A stretch of 64,000 nucleotides of DNA. It comes from Mucilaginibacter flavidus. GTDB taxonomy: Bacteria > Bacteroidota > Bacteroidia > Sphingobacteriales > Sphingobacteriaceae. The translations under genes and the position numbers were made by a program. Below, piece after piece: positions 33,315 to 41,150 of the stretch. Positions within the stretch are counted from its first letter, which is position 1, and each line of letters opens with the position of its first letter. The stretch lies in assembly GCF_024055575.1 (NCBI RefSeq), contig NZ_JAMXOE010000019.1, positions 1-64,000 on the forward strand, written 5' to 3'. The notes under the pieces were generated by a model, which ran no database searches, was not told the DNA's origin, and was given only the letters and a program-made list of their open reading frames with translations.

Positions 33315-33425
33315 CGTAGGAGACGCAATACTTGCGTCTCCTACGTTTAGGTCGTCAATATTTACGGATTATAAACTGCAATTTTCCGACCTGTATGGCC
33401 TAGAGACGCAAGTGTTGCGTCTCTA
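33315..33425. repeat. Double-palindrome element
   Basis: Two hairpins: CGTAGGAGACGCAA (33315-33328) with its complement at 33332-33345, and TAGAGACGCAA (33401-33411) with its complement at 33415-33425. Both share a GAGACGCAA...TTGCGTCTC core, separated by ~55 bp of AT-rich DNA. Only copy of this element seen in the window. Confidence 0.85.
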
Positions 33426-33439
33426 CATTTAATTCATTA

Positions 33440-33988
33440 TTACTTCTTCAAATAATAATCCGGCACCTTCAAAGTAGGTTTCTCCACATCCCAGATAATG
33501 CTTGATACCCTCCACCCTTTCGGCGTTTTAATTAATTGGAAGCTGTTTACGCCTCGCTCTGCCGGTTTATCGCGGGTATTTAAATAGGTAACATAGGTGC
33601 TTATGCGGTGTGCTACTTTGCCAAATTGTTCGGTACGGCCAAATGCTTCTTCCTCATAAAACATATGCGTTTGTGTTTGTTGCAGAAAGCTTTTAAACAG
33701 ATCTTCAAACTGTTTCATATTGAATATCTGCGCAGTATCGGTGCGGAAATTTATGAATTGCACCTCGGGAATAAAATAGTTTGGTATCTCGCTGTACCGG
33801 GGCTGCTCACCTTCTTTAAAGCTGATGGCCATATAGGCATCCTGTACGGCTTTTGTTATGGCGCTGTCTTCAGGCACGGTGTATGTTTTGGTTATGGATG
33901 TGTCGGGAACGCCAATGGTTTTTTTAACCGAAACATGGCAGGATGATAAAATAACAGCACAAGCAAGCAGGATAAATAAGGCTTTCAT
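33440..33988 (-). CDS. Lipoprotein with SnoaL/NTF2-like features
   Basis: 182 residues. Lipobox Ile-Leu-Ser-Ser-Cys with Cys17. The mature part (Thr-Lys-Ala-Val-Gln-Asp-Ala-Tyr-Met-Ala, Arg-Phe-like strands, Ser-Thr-Tyr-Val-Thr-Tyr and a final Ser-Phe-Gln-Leu-Ile-Lys-Thr-Pro-Lys-Gly-Trp-Arg-Val) follows the layout of NTF2-like proteins. The ending Gly-Trp-Arg-Val-Ser-Ser-Ile-Ile-Trp is typical of that fold. No catalytic set is identifiable. Role unknown. Confidence 0.72.
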   Translation of the reverse strand: MKALFILLACAVILSSCHVSVKKTIGVPDTSITKTYTVPEDSAITKAVQDAYMAISFKEGEQPRYSEIPNYFIPEVQFINFRTDTAQIFNMKQFEDLFKSFLQQTQTHMFYEEEAFGRTEQFGKVAHRISTYVTYLNTRDKPAERGVNSFQLIKTPKGWRVSSIIWDVEKPTLKVPDYYLKK

Positions 33989-34432
33989 GATGATTTTTTT
34001 AATTGCGATTAAACTTTATGGGTTGATACTCATCTAAAGATATAAATTCCACCGATAATCCGGGGGATACCCACCGATAATTTCCATCATATTCGGCGAC
34101 AGGGGTATTATATTCACCGACATTTTACCGCATTTCGCCTAATACCACTATGCAAAAAAGCGTTTTCACAGCAATTTTGTGCCGCAAATCAAATCATTGT
34201 TATGAAAACTTTACTCGCAATTCAATTGGTACACCTGGTAGTTAAAGCTGCCGAACACTTACATTCAATATTACATTCTATCGGGCATTTAATAAGCTAA
34301 TTACTATAATTAAGCCCTATCCCACTCTTTTAGTCTCCCCTCAGGGGGAGATTAAAATGAGAAACCAGTAATTTTTATGCCATTTAACTTAAACCTCATT
34401 GATAATTCACTAATCCGTTGCACTTTTACACC
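33989..34432. other. Intergenic, mostly featureless
   Basis: AT-rich and no clear gene except the very short frame at 34202-34300. A GTCTCCCCTCAGGGGGAGAT palindrome near 34336-34355 is of the same general class as CCCCCTAAAGGGGG near 35211-35224. Confidence 0.55.
34202..34300 (+). CDS. Possible 32-residue small protein
   Basis: ATG to TAA, 32 codons: a Leu/Ile/His-rich peptide beginning Met-Lys-Thr-Leu-Leu-Ala-Ile and carrying several His. It could be a small membrane-associated peptide or chance. There is no recognisable ribosome site. Low confidence. Confidence 0.25.
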   Translation: MKTLLAIQLVHLVVKAAEHLHSILHSIGHLIS

Positions 34433-35197
34433 ATGGCAGACAAACCCATTATAACTGTAAAAAACCTGGTAAAAAACTATGGCGATTTTGCCGCTGTAAA
34501 AGGCATAAGCTTTGAAGTTTACGAGGGAGAAATATTCGGCCTGCTTGGCCCAAACGGTGCCGGCAAAACCACCACCCTTGAAGTAATTGAAACCCTTCGC
34601 GATAAAACCAGCGGCGAAATAACCGTCGACGGCTTTGACATCGAAACCGGTGCCGACAGTATTAAGCAGATAATAGGTGTACAGCTGCAGGCTGCCGGTT
34701 ATTACCCGAACTTAAACCTGAGCGAACTGATCAATCTTTTCTGCGGCTTATATGGCATCAATAAGACGCCACTGGAAATGCTGGAAAAGGTTGCCCTTAC
34801 CGATAAAGCCAAAGCAAAATACAAGGACCTGTCGGGCGGGCAAAAACAACGCTTCTCGATAGCTACTACTTTAATAAACAATCCGCGCATTATATTTTTA
34901 GACGAGCCCACCACAGGCCTCGACCCACAGGCACGCCGCAACCTCTGGGATTTGATACGCGAAATCAGGGATGCCGGCACCACCGTGGTAATTACCACCC
35001 ATTATATGGACGAAGCCGAAGAACTTTGTGACCGTGTAGCATTTGTGGACGGCGGCCACATCATCGGCATCGATACGCCAAATAATTTTATAGATAAACT
35101 GGTGGAAGGCGGTTTCGAACGCAAGAAACAAGTGAAGCTGGCCAACCTGGAAGATGTATTTATAAACATGACCGGCAAGGAATGGCGGGAAGGATAG
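34433..35197 (+). CDS. ABC exporter ATP-binding protein
   Basis: About 254 residues from the ATG at 34433 (the frame extends to a TTG at 34418, less likely). Walker A is Gly-Pro-Asn-Gly-Ala-Gly-Lys-Thr-Thr, the signature is Leu-Ser-Gly-Gly-Gln-Lys-Gln and Walker B is Ile-Ile-Phe-Leu-Asp-Glu-Pro, with His in Thr-Thr-His-Tyr. It resembles the ABC-2 exporter subfamily (drug, nodulation or polysaccharide export). The permease follows after 114 bp of repeat DNA. Substrate unknown. Confidence 0.93.
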   Translation: MADKPIITVKNLVKNYGDFAAVKGISFEVYEGEIFGLLGPNGAGKTTTLEVIETLRDKTSGEITVDGFDIETGADSIKQIIGVQLQAAGYYPNLNLSELINLFCGLYGINKTPLEMLEKVALTDKAKAKYKDLSGGQKQRFSIATTLINNPRIIFLDEPTTGLDPQARRNLWDLIREIRDAGTTVVITTHYMDEAEELCDRVAFVDGGHIIGIDTPNNFIDKLVEGGFERKKQVKLANLEDVFINMTGKEWREG

Positions 35198-35311
35198 CCC
35201 CGGCCCCCCAGCCCCCTAAAGGGGGAGCAGAAGTTGGCAGTTGCAAGTGAGCAGTTGGCAGCTAAAAAGGTATTAAGCTATGCACCAATGAACTAATGAA
35301 CCACTGAACTA
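35197..35311. repeat. GC palindrome and AATGAACT microrepeat before the permease
   Basis: CCCCCTAAAGGGGG, then CAGTTGGCAGC-type units, then AATGAACTAATGAACCACTG. The permease ATG (35312) lies in the last AATGAACC unit. Confidence 0.7.
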
Positions 35312-36412
35312 ATGAACCCTCAAAAAAGATACAGCAATTTTAATGCAACCATGGCTATTGCCAAGGCCAGCTTCCGTTCCATCACCCGCAGTCCGTCGGC
35401 AGTAGTGTTTAGTTTGGCTTTCCCGTTAATATTTATCGTGGTGTTTGCCAATATCGGTGGCAGTGGCGTATCTGTTGATGTGGCTGTGGCAAAAAACTGC
35501 GATACCACCAGCCAGGTGTATAGTGCATTGAAAAAAAATCCCCTGGTGCATTTTATAACCAACAAAACAACCGCCGAAATGGCCACCAGCCTTTCAAGGG
35601 GCGATATTGCGGCTATCATTGATATACAAAAAAACAATACCCAGCCGCTTTACACCATTAATGTGCAGTATTCAAACGCATCGGCACAAAAAGGAGGTGT
35701 TTTTAAGTCGGAGCTTACTAACTTATATTTCCGGATCAATAGCAGCGCAAACAATGGCCCCCCAACCGTTGCCGAAGTACATTCGACCACCATCAAAGGC
35801 AGGGAATATAAGTATATCGATTTCCTGCTGCCGGGTATGCTGGGCTTCTCGCTGTTAAGCAGCGGGGTATTTGGTACTGCCTTTGTATTTTTAAGTCTGC
35901 GGCTTACGCTGGTTATTAAACGTTTTTTTGCTACCCCTGTAAAAAAATACAGTATTGTTTTGGGCGAGGCTTTGGCAAGGCTGGTATTCTCATTACTCGG
36001 GGCTGTCTTTATTATATTGGTCGGGCATTACTGGTTTGGCTTTACGCTGATACACGGTGTGGTAACAGTGCTGAATATGCTGGTACTGGCATCAATAGGG
36101 TTGATTATTTTTATGGGCTTTGGCTTTGTAATATCGGGTATTGCCAAAAACGAAAGCAGTGTGCCCCCAATCTCCAACATCATTACCATGCCCCAGTTTT
36201 TGCTGTCGGGTACATTTTTCTCGGTTACGGCGTTCCCGGTATGGTTACAAACCATCAGCAAAATTTTACCTTTAACCTACCTTAACGATGCCATGCGCGA
36301 GGTGGCCTTTGAAGGAGCCGGCTTAGGCGATGTTACTCACCAGTTATTGATATTGGGCGCGTGGTTTATCGGGATTTATGCCGTGGCGGTGAAGACGTTT
36401 AAGTGGGAGTAG
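35312..36412 (+). CDS. ABC-2 type exporter permease
   Basis: 366 residues with an N-terminal membrane segment (about 25-46), a ~130-residue periplasmic domain and a cluster of five membrane helices from about 175 onwards, the ABC2_membrane layout. The start at ATG 35312 falls inside a microrepeat. A second ATG at 35351, before Ala-Ile-Ala-Lys-Ala-Ser, would also leave a complete protein. Partner of the ATPase just upstream. Confidence 0.9.
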   Translation: MNPQKRYSNFNATMAIAKASFRSITRSPSAVVFSLAFPLIFIVVFANIGGSGVSVDVAVAKNCDTTSQVYSALKKNPLVHFITNKTTAEMATSLSRGDIAAIIDIQKNNTQPLYTINVQYSNASAQKGGVFKSELTNLYFRINSSANNGPPTVAEVHSTTIKGREYKYIDFLLPGMLGFSLLSSGVFGTAFVFLSLRLTLVIKRFFATPVKKYSIVLGEALARLVFSLLGAVFIILVGHYWFGFTLIHGVVTVLNMLVLASIGLIIFMGFGFVISGIAKNESSVPPISNIITMPQFLLSGTFFSVTAFPVWLQTISKILPLTYLNDAMREVAFEGAGLGDVTHQLLILGAWFIGIYAVAVKTFKWE

Positions 36413-36424
36413 TTTTTATTTTTG

Positions 36425-36631
36425 AGGATTTCACGATTTGAGAATGATTTCACCGATTAGAGAAAACGGATGCATCTTATTTTATACATCCTTTCATCCT
36501 TAAATCAGGCCAATCATGGTTCAGACAAAATCGGTGTAATCATTTTTCAAAAAAATCGGTGTAATCCCAATAAATCATATTAAATTCATGTTACCAATCA
36601 GTGAAATGATTCTCAAATCGGTGAAATCATT
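36425..36631. repeat. AATCGGTGAAATCAT inverted-repeat element
   Basis: Left arm 36425-36458 (GGATTTCACGATTTGAGAAT then GATTTCACCGATT) pairs with right arm 36595-36631 (AATCAGTGAAATGATTCTCA then AATCGGTGAAATCATT). Two further AAATCGGTGTAATC units lie between. MITE-like; only one copy in the window. Confidence 0.75.
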
Positions 36632-36662
36632 AATAATCTTTCGTCGAATTTATTTGAAAGTG

Positions 36663-36670
36663 TATATTTG
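36663..36670 (+). promoter_or_regulatory. -7 promoter box for eno
   Basis: TATATTTG, exact TAnnTTTG match, 63 bp before the eno start; CTTTCG about 20 bp upstream could be the -33 element. Confidence 0.6.
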
Positions 36671-36733
36671 GAGGCTAATACATAATTGTGTACTTATTAC
36701 ACTATGTGGTTTTATTAACTAATTACCCTTCAA

Positions 36734-38029
36734 ATGAGCTTAATAATTGATGTCCATGCCCGCCAGATACTCGACTCACGCGGCAATCCTACAATAGAAG
36801 TAGATGTTTTAACCGAAAATGGCGCCCTTGGTCGTGCTGCAGTACCATCAGGTGCTTCAACAGGCGTACACGAGGCCGTTGAGTTACGCGATAACGACAA
36901 AGCGGTATACATGGGCAAAGGCGTATTGAAAGCCGTTGCTAACGTAAATGATATAATTGCCAAAGAACTTCAGGGTGTTGATGTGTTCGACCAGAACGGT
37001 ATCGACGCATTAATGATTGAGCTTGATGGTACCGAAAATAAAGGAAAATTAGGCGCTAACGCCATTTTAGGTGTTTCGTTAGCCGTAGCAAAAGCTGCAG
37101 CACAGGAAAGCCGCCAGCCTTTATACCGCTACATAGGTGGTGTAAACGCTAACACATTGCCAATCCCGATGATGAACATCGTTAACGGTGGTTCACACTC
37201 TGATGCGCCGATAGCCTTCCAGGAATTTATGATTATGCCAATTGGCGCTTCATCTTTTTCGCAGGCATTGCAATGGGGTACCGAAGTTTTCCATAACCTT
37301 AAAAAGATATTGCACGACCGCGGCCTTACCACTACTGTTGGTGACGAAGGCGGTTTTGCCCCAACCTTTGAAGGTACCGAAGATGGTGTTGAAACCATTT
37401 TAAAAGCTATTGAAAAAGCCGGTTACAAACCAGGAGTTGATATTTGCCTGGCATTTGATTGCGCCGCTTCTGAGTTTTACAAAGACGGCAAATACGACTA
37501 TACCAAATTTGAAGGCGAGAAAGGTGCTATCCGCACCAGCGCTGAACAAGCCGATTATCTTGCTTCGTTAACAGAAAAATACCCTATTATCTCTGTAGAA
37601 GACGGTATGGCCGAAGACGATTGGGAAGGCTGGAAAATGTTGACCGAGAAAATTGGCGGCAAAGTTCAGCTGGTAGGCGATGATTTGTTTGTTACCAATG
37701 TGAAACGTTTACAGCGCGGTATCAATGAAGATATTGCAAACTCTATACTGGTAAAAGTTAACCAGATTGGTACCTTAACCGAAACCATCAACGCAGTAAC
37801 TTTAGCACAAACCAATGGTTACACCTCGGTAATGAGCCACCGTTCGGGCGAGACTGAAGACTCGACCATTGCTGATTTAGCGGTTGCCTTAAACTGCGGC
37901 CAGATAAAAACCGGTTCGTTATCCCGTTCAGACAGGATTTCAAAATACAACCAGTTACTTCGTATTGAAGAAGAATTAGGCGATAGCGCTAAGTTTATTG
38001 GTAAAAACTTTAAATACGCTAAGAAATAG
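36734..38029 (+). CDS. eno: Enolase
   Basis: 431 residues, full length. Interconverts 2-phosphoglycerate and phosphoenolpyruvate. Signatures are complete: Ser-Gly-Ala-Ser-Thr-Gly, Gly-Asp-Glu-Gly-Gly-Phe-Ala-Pro, Ser-Val-Glu-Asp-Gly and Ser-His-Arg-Ser-Gly-Glu-Thr-Glu-Asp. Codon use is smooth, as for a highly expressed gene. An own promoter box upstream and an intrinsic terminator downstream suggest a monocistronic unit. A FtsB/DivIC gene lies farther downstream. Confidence 0.98.
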   Translation: MSLIIDVHARQILDSRGNPTIEVDVLTENGALGRAAVPSGASTGVHEAVELRDNDKAVYMGKGVLKAVANVNDIIAKELQGVDVFDQNGIDALMIELDGTENKGKLGANAILGVSLAVAKAAAQESRQPLYRYIGGVNANTLPIPMMNIVNGGSHSDAPIAFQEFMIMPIGASSFSQALQWGTEVFHNLKKILHDRGLTTTVGDEGGFAPTFEGTEDGVETILKAIEKAGYKPGVDICLAFDCAASEFYKDGKYDYTKFEGEKGAIRTSAEQADYLASLTEKYPIISVEDGMAEDDWEGWKMLTEKIGGKVQLVGDDLFVTNVKRLQRGINEDIANSILVKVNQIGTLTETINAVTLAQTNGYTSVMSHRSGETEDSTIADLAVALNCGQIKTGSLSRSDRISKYNQLLRIEEELGDSAKFIGKNFKYAKK

Positions 38030-38103
38030 TTGATTGAGTTGATTAGATGAGTGGTTGATTAGGTTAACCATTACTAACTAGTCCTCATCGGCACATAAAT
38101 TTT

Positions 38104-38134
38104 AAAGCCCTGTAAATAATATGGGGCTTTTTTC
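38104..38134 (+). terminator. Terminator after eno
   Basis: Stem AAAGCCC (38104-38110) with GGGCTTT (38124-38130) followed by T-run. It comes after a GTTGATTGAGTTGATTAGAT microrepeat at 38027-38066. Confidence 0.82.
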
Positions 38135-38205
38135 GTTTATGCTTTAAAATATTAATTTTACATCAGTTAAAATCGTTTAAATCTGTTAATCCCGGTCCCG
38201 GTTAA

Positions 38206-38733
38206 ATGAAAGTTCAAGGCGCATTACGAATCCTGCTTATACTGTTTATGCTTAGCATCAATATTGGCTGCGACCAGGTTTCAAAAACAATTGTTCGGCG
38301 CAAGCTGGAGTATTACGAACAGGTTAGGTTTTTGGATAACCACTTCACCCTGGTAAAGGTTGAAAACACCGGCGCGTTTTTAAGTGTAGGCAATTCGCTT
38401 TCGGGTCCGTTGCGGTTTATCCTGCTAAACCTGCTGCCGCTAATGGCTGTTGCCGCCGGACTGGTGTTTATGCTCACCCGCGAACTTACCCGAACGACGC
38501 TCTTCAGTGTCATACTGATTGTAGGCGGTGGTTTCGGCAATATCTACGACAGGATACGCTACGGCTCGGTAACCGATTTTATGCATATCAAATTTGGCTC
38601 ACTGCAAACCGGGATATTTAACGTGGCCGATGTATCCATAATGCTGGGGATGCTCATTTTGATTGTGCACGCCCTTTTTAAAAAACCGGATGTAGTTACG
38701 GAAGAAGCTGCCGCTGAAGAACCGCAGGTTTAA
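38206..38733 (+). CDS. lspA: Lipoprotein signal peptidase (signal peptidase II)
   Basis: 175 residues with four membrane segments. Catalytic aspartates are Asp124 (in Ser-Val-Thr-Asp-Phe) and Asp142 (in Asn-Val-Ala-Asp-Val-Ser), with the conserved Asn-Ile-Tyr-Asp-Arg before them. It removes prolipoprotein signal peptides, which fits the many lipoproteins in this window. The C-terminal tail is Glu/Ala-rich. A possible minor oddity is a Cys at position 22 inside the first helix. Confidence 0.95.
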   Translation: MKVQGALRILLILFMLSINIGCDQVSKTIVRRKLEYYEQVRFLDNHFTLVKVENTGAFLSVGNSLSGPLRFILLNLLPLMAVAAGLVFMLTRELTRTTLFSVILIVGGGFGNIYDRIRYGSVTDFMHIKFGSLQTGIFNVADVSIMLGMLILIVHALFKKPDVVTEEAAAEEPQV

Positions 38734-38797
38734 CCGGCGTATTCGTCACCCAAAAATCCTATAATCTACTAATCCGCTAAATCTTAGTTTAAAAGTG

Positions 38798-38805
38798 TAT
38801 CTTTG
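38798..38805 (+). promoter_or_regulatory. -7 promoter box for the DEAD-box helicase
   Basis: TATCTTTG, exact TAnnTTTG match, followed by a ~90-nt leader before the helicase ATG. The long leader fits cold-inducible helicases, but I see no specific element. Confidence 0.6.
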
Positions 38806-38901
38806 CGCCTAATTACCCGTTAGCTTACGGTTTTGATTTATCAGACGACTCTTCAGACCCGCTTATGCAATCGCGTTAGCAACATATTTTAAAAACATTA
38901 C

Positions 38902-40227
38902 ATGTTATTTCAAGATTTAAATATCATTGAGCCTATTTTACGGGCTTTAAAAACAGAGGGATATACTACCCCTACCCCTATACAGGAACAAGCGATACCC
39001 ATTTTATTACAACAAAAAGATTTACTGGGCTGCGCACAAACCGGCACCGGCAAAACCGCCGCCTTCGCAATCCCTATTTTGCAATTGCTTTACCAGGACA
39101 GGCTGCAACACAAAGAGCAAAAAACAATAAAAGCACTGATACTAACCCCAACCCGCGAGTTGGCCATACAAATTGACGAAAGCTTTGCAGCTTACGGCAA
39201 GCATACCGGCTTAAAACACCTGGTTATTTTCGGCGGTGTTAACCAAAACCCGCAAACCGATGCTTTACGCCGCGGTGTTGACATTTTGGTTGCTACCCCT
39301 GGTCGTTTATTGGATTTAATGAACCAGCGCTTCGTTCACCTCGACCATATCAAAATGCTAGTGCTTGATGAAGCCGACCGTATGCTGGATATGGGGTTTG
39401 TACACGACGTTAAAAAAATTATAGCCAAAGTGCCCGCAAAAAGACAAACGCTTTTCTTTTCGGCCACCATGCCAAAGGAAATTCAACAATTGGCCGATAC
39501 TATACTTAACAAACCAGAAAAAGTAGAAGTTACCCCGGTATCATCAACTGCGGATACCATACAGCAGGCGCTTTATTACGTTGAGAAAAACGACAAGCGT
39601 GCTTTGCTTGCCCATATATTAAAAGATAAAGAAATTAAGACGGCACTGGTATTTACCCGCACCAAACACGGCGCCGATAAGGTGGTGAAAGATTTGGTTC
39701 GCGTTGGTATTACTGCTGAGGCTATCCACGGCAATAAATCGCAGAATGCGCGTCAAAGGGCCTTAACCAACTTTAAAAACCGTACTACCCGTGTGCTGAT
39801 CGCTACCGATATCGCTGCCCGTGGCATCGATATCGACGAGCTTACCCACGTAATTAACTACGAGCTGCCTAACATACCTGAAACCTACGTACACCGTATC
39901 GGCCGTACAGGTCGTGCAGGATTAAATGGCATCGCCCTTTCGTTTTGCGACCAGGAAGAAATTGAATTTTTAAAAGACATACACAAGCTGATTTCGAAAG
40001 AGATACCGGTTGAAGAAGCACACCCCTACCCTATGAGCCCCCAAAGCATTGTTGCCAAACATGCCGAAGGCCAGAAAAAAGGTGGTGGCGGTGGTGGCGG
40101 CCAACGCGGCCGTAGCTTCGGCAGGGCCGACCGTGGTCGTGGTGGAAGTAGCGGTAACAAACCTGCAGGCGGCAGCGGCATGAGCGGCGCAAGCCGTGGC
40201 GGCAACCGTGGAGGAAGAAGAGATTAA
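38902..40227 (+). CDS. rhlE: DEAD-box ATP-dependent RNA helicase (RhlE-like)
   Basis: 441 residues. Q motif Pro-Thr-Pro-Ile-Gln, motif I Ala-Gln-Thr-Gly-Thr-Gly-Lys-Thr, motif II Asp-Glu-Ala-Asp, motif III Ser-Ala-Thr and motif VI His-Arg-Ile-Gly-Arg-Thr-Gly-Arg are all present. The C-terminal ~65 residues are Gly/Arg-rich (RGG-like), an RNA-binding tail common in Bacteroidota helicases; it is encoded by GGTGGC-rich DNA prone to length change. It remodels RNA, probably in ribosome assembly or cold adaptation. The exact RhlE label is by similarity of layout. Confidence 0.93.
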   Translation: MLFQDLNIIEPILRALKTEGYTTPTPIQEQAIPILLQQKDLLGCAQTGTGKTAAFAIPILQLLYQDRLQHKEQKTIKALILTPTRELAIQIDESFAAYGKHTGLKHLVIFGGVNQNPQTDALRRGVDILVATPGRLLDLMNQRFVHLDHIKMLVLDEADRMLDMGFVHDVKKIIAKVPAKRQTLFFSATMPKEIQQLADTILNKPEKVEVTPVSSTADTIQQALYYVEKNDKRALLAHILKDKEIKTALVFTRTKHGADKVVKDLVRVGITAEAIHGNKSQNARQRALTNFKNRTTRVLIATDIAARGIDIDELTHVINYELPNIPETYVHRIGRTGRAGLNGIALSFCDQEEIEFLKDIHKLISKEIPVEEAHPYPMSPQSIVAKHAEGQKKGGGGGGGQRGRSFGRADRGRGGSSGNKPAGGSGMSGASRGGNRGGRRD

Positions 40228-40228
40228 T

Positions 40229-40318
40229 TTTAGTTGATTAGGTTGATTAAGTGGGCGGTTGATTAGGTTAACCAGGCAAACTCAATCAACCTAATCTAAC
40301 TTAGTCAACCCAATAAAC
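40229..40318. repeat. GTTGATTAGGTT/CAATCAACCTAA microrepeat pair
   Basis: TTGATTAGGTTGATTAAGTG and GGTTGATTAGGTTAACC in one sense, then CTCAATCAACCTAATCTAAC in the other. Hairpin-forming between the helicase and FtsB-like genes. Confidence 0.78.
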
Positions 40319-40399
40319 TCCACCACCGTGTTGAAAAGTTTAAAACCATATTTGCATACCCAGCGCTTTATGAATAGCTTTAACTCAAATTTTACCGGT

Positions 40400-40705
40400 A
40401 TGGCATTTCGCAGATTGATAAACCTGTTCAGGAACAAATATTTTTTGGTTTCGCTGGCGTTTGTGGTGTGGATGATATTTTTTGACAAAAACGATTTGTT
40501 CTCGCAATATCAGTATCACCAGGAAGTTAACAAACTGAAACAGGAGCGCGATTTCTACCAAAAAGAAACCGAAAAGGTAGCCAAAGACCTTAAAGAACTT
40601 ACCTCAAACCCCCAGCAACTCGAGAAATTCGCCCGCGAAAAGTATTTGATGAAGAAGGATAACGAGGATGTTTTTGTGATAGTTGCTCCGAAGAAAGAGG
40701 AATAA
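40400..40705 (+). CDS. FtsB/DivIC-family septum formation initiator
   Basis: About 101 residues from ATG 40400 (Met-Ala-Phe-Arg-Arg-Leu). Longer starts at 40370 or a TTG at 40328 exist but overlap microrepeat DNA. One membrane segment (Val-Ser-Leu-Ala-Phe-Val-Val-Trp-Met) is followed by Phe-Phe-Asp-Lys-Asn-Asp-Leu and a coiled coil with Lys-Gln-Glu-Arg-Asp-Phe-Tyr. That order is the DivIC/FtsB layout. It probably joins FtsL/FtsQ-type partners in the divisome. Proximity to eno is a widespread arrangement. Confidence 0.88.
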   Translation: MAFRRLINLFRNKYFLVSLAFVVWMIFFDKNDLFSQYQYHQEVNKLKQERDFYQKETEKVAKDLKELTSNPQQLEKFAREKYLMKKDNEDVFVIVAPKKEE

Positions 40706-40789
40706 AGAGAGGTCGGAAGACTGAAGTCAGATGTCAGAAGAAAACGAATAATGATTTAGAGATGCTCAATGCATCTTTTTTTATGAGAT

Positions 40790-41149
40790 ATGATTAAAAC
40801 TTTTTTTGATTTAGATGTATACCGGCTGGGTAACGATTATTCAATGAAAATTTATTTATTGACACGATCATTTCCGAAATCCGAAACCTACTCGCTGACA
40901 AGTCAAATTGTAGATTCTTCCCGATCCATTTGCGCAAACATCGCTGAAGGCTGGGGAAGGCGGGTTTATGAAAGTGAATTCAAGAAGTTCCTGGTTTATT
41001 CCATGGGCTCACTTCAGGAAACTAAGTCATGGTTGAATTTTGCAGTTCAATGTAAGTACATAAACGACGAAACATTTAAGACTTTAATGGAAGAGGCCGA
41101 AGTAATCGGTGGGAAATTGTTTAAGCTGCATCAAAATTGGAAATCTTAA
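40790..41149 (+). CDS. Four-helix-bundle protein (S23/23S intervening-sequence-protein family)
   Basis: 119 residues. Typical pattern: Leu-Asp-Val-Tyr-Arg-Leu-Gly start, Leu-Thr-Arg-Ser-Phe-Pro-Lys-Ser-Glu-Thr-Tyr-Ser-Leu-Thr-Ser-Gln, Ser-Ile-Cys-Ala-Asn-Ile-Ala-Glu-Gly and Leu-Gln-Glu-Thr-Lys-Ser-Trp-Leu. Relatives are encoded in 23S rRNA intervening sequences or act as the accessory protein (Avd-like) of diversity-generating retroelements. No rRNA or reverse transcriptase is near. The role is unknown. The gene is flanked on both sides by GGTCGGAAGACTGAAGTCAG-like microrepeats. Confidence 0.88.
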   Translation: MIKTFFDLDVYRLGNDYSMKIYLLTRSFPKSETYSLTSQIVDSSRSICANIAEGWGRRVYESEFKKFLVYSMGSLQETKSWLNFAVQCKYINDETFKTLMEEAEVIGGKLFKLHQNWKS

Positions 41150-41150
41150 T

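Larger units (their letters stand above)
36413..36733. other. Intergenic with inverted-repeat element and eno promoter
   Basis: Contains a ~207-bp element bounded by inverted arms and the eno -7 box at 36663-36670. No gene. Confidence 0.7.

Noticed and set aside
33315..33425. Treating the two GAGACGCAA hairpins as the carA terminator
   Set aside because: A clear intrinsic terminator already lies at 33223-33255, and these hairpins have no T-run.
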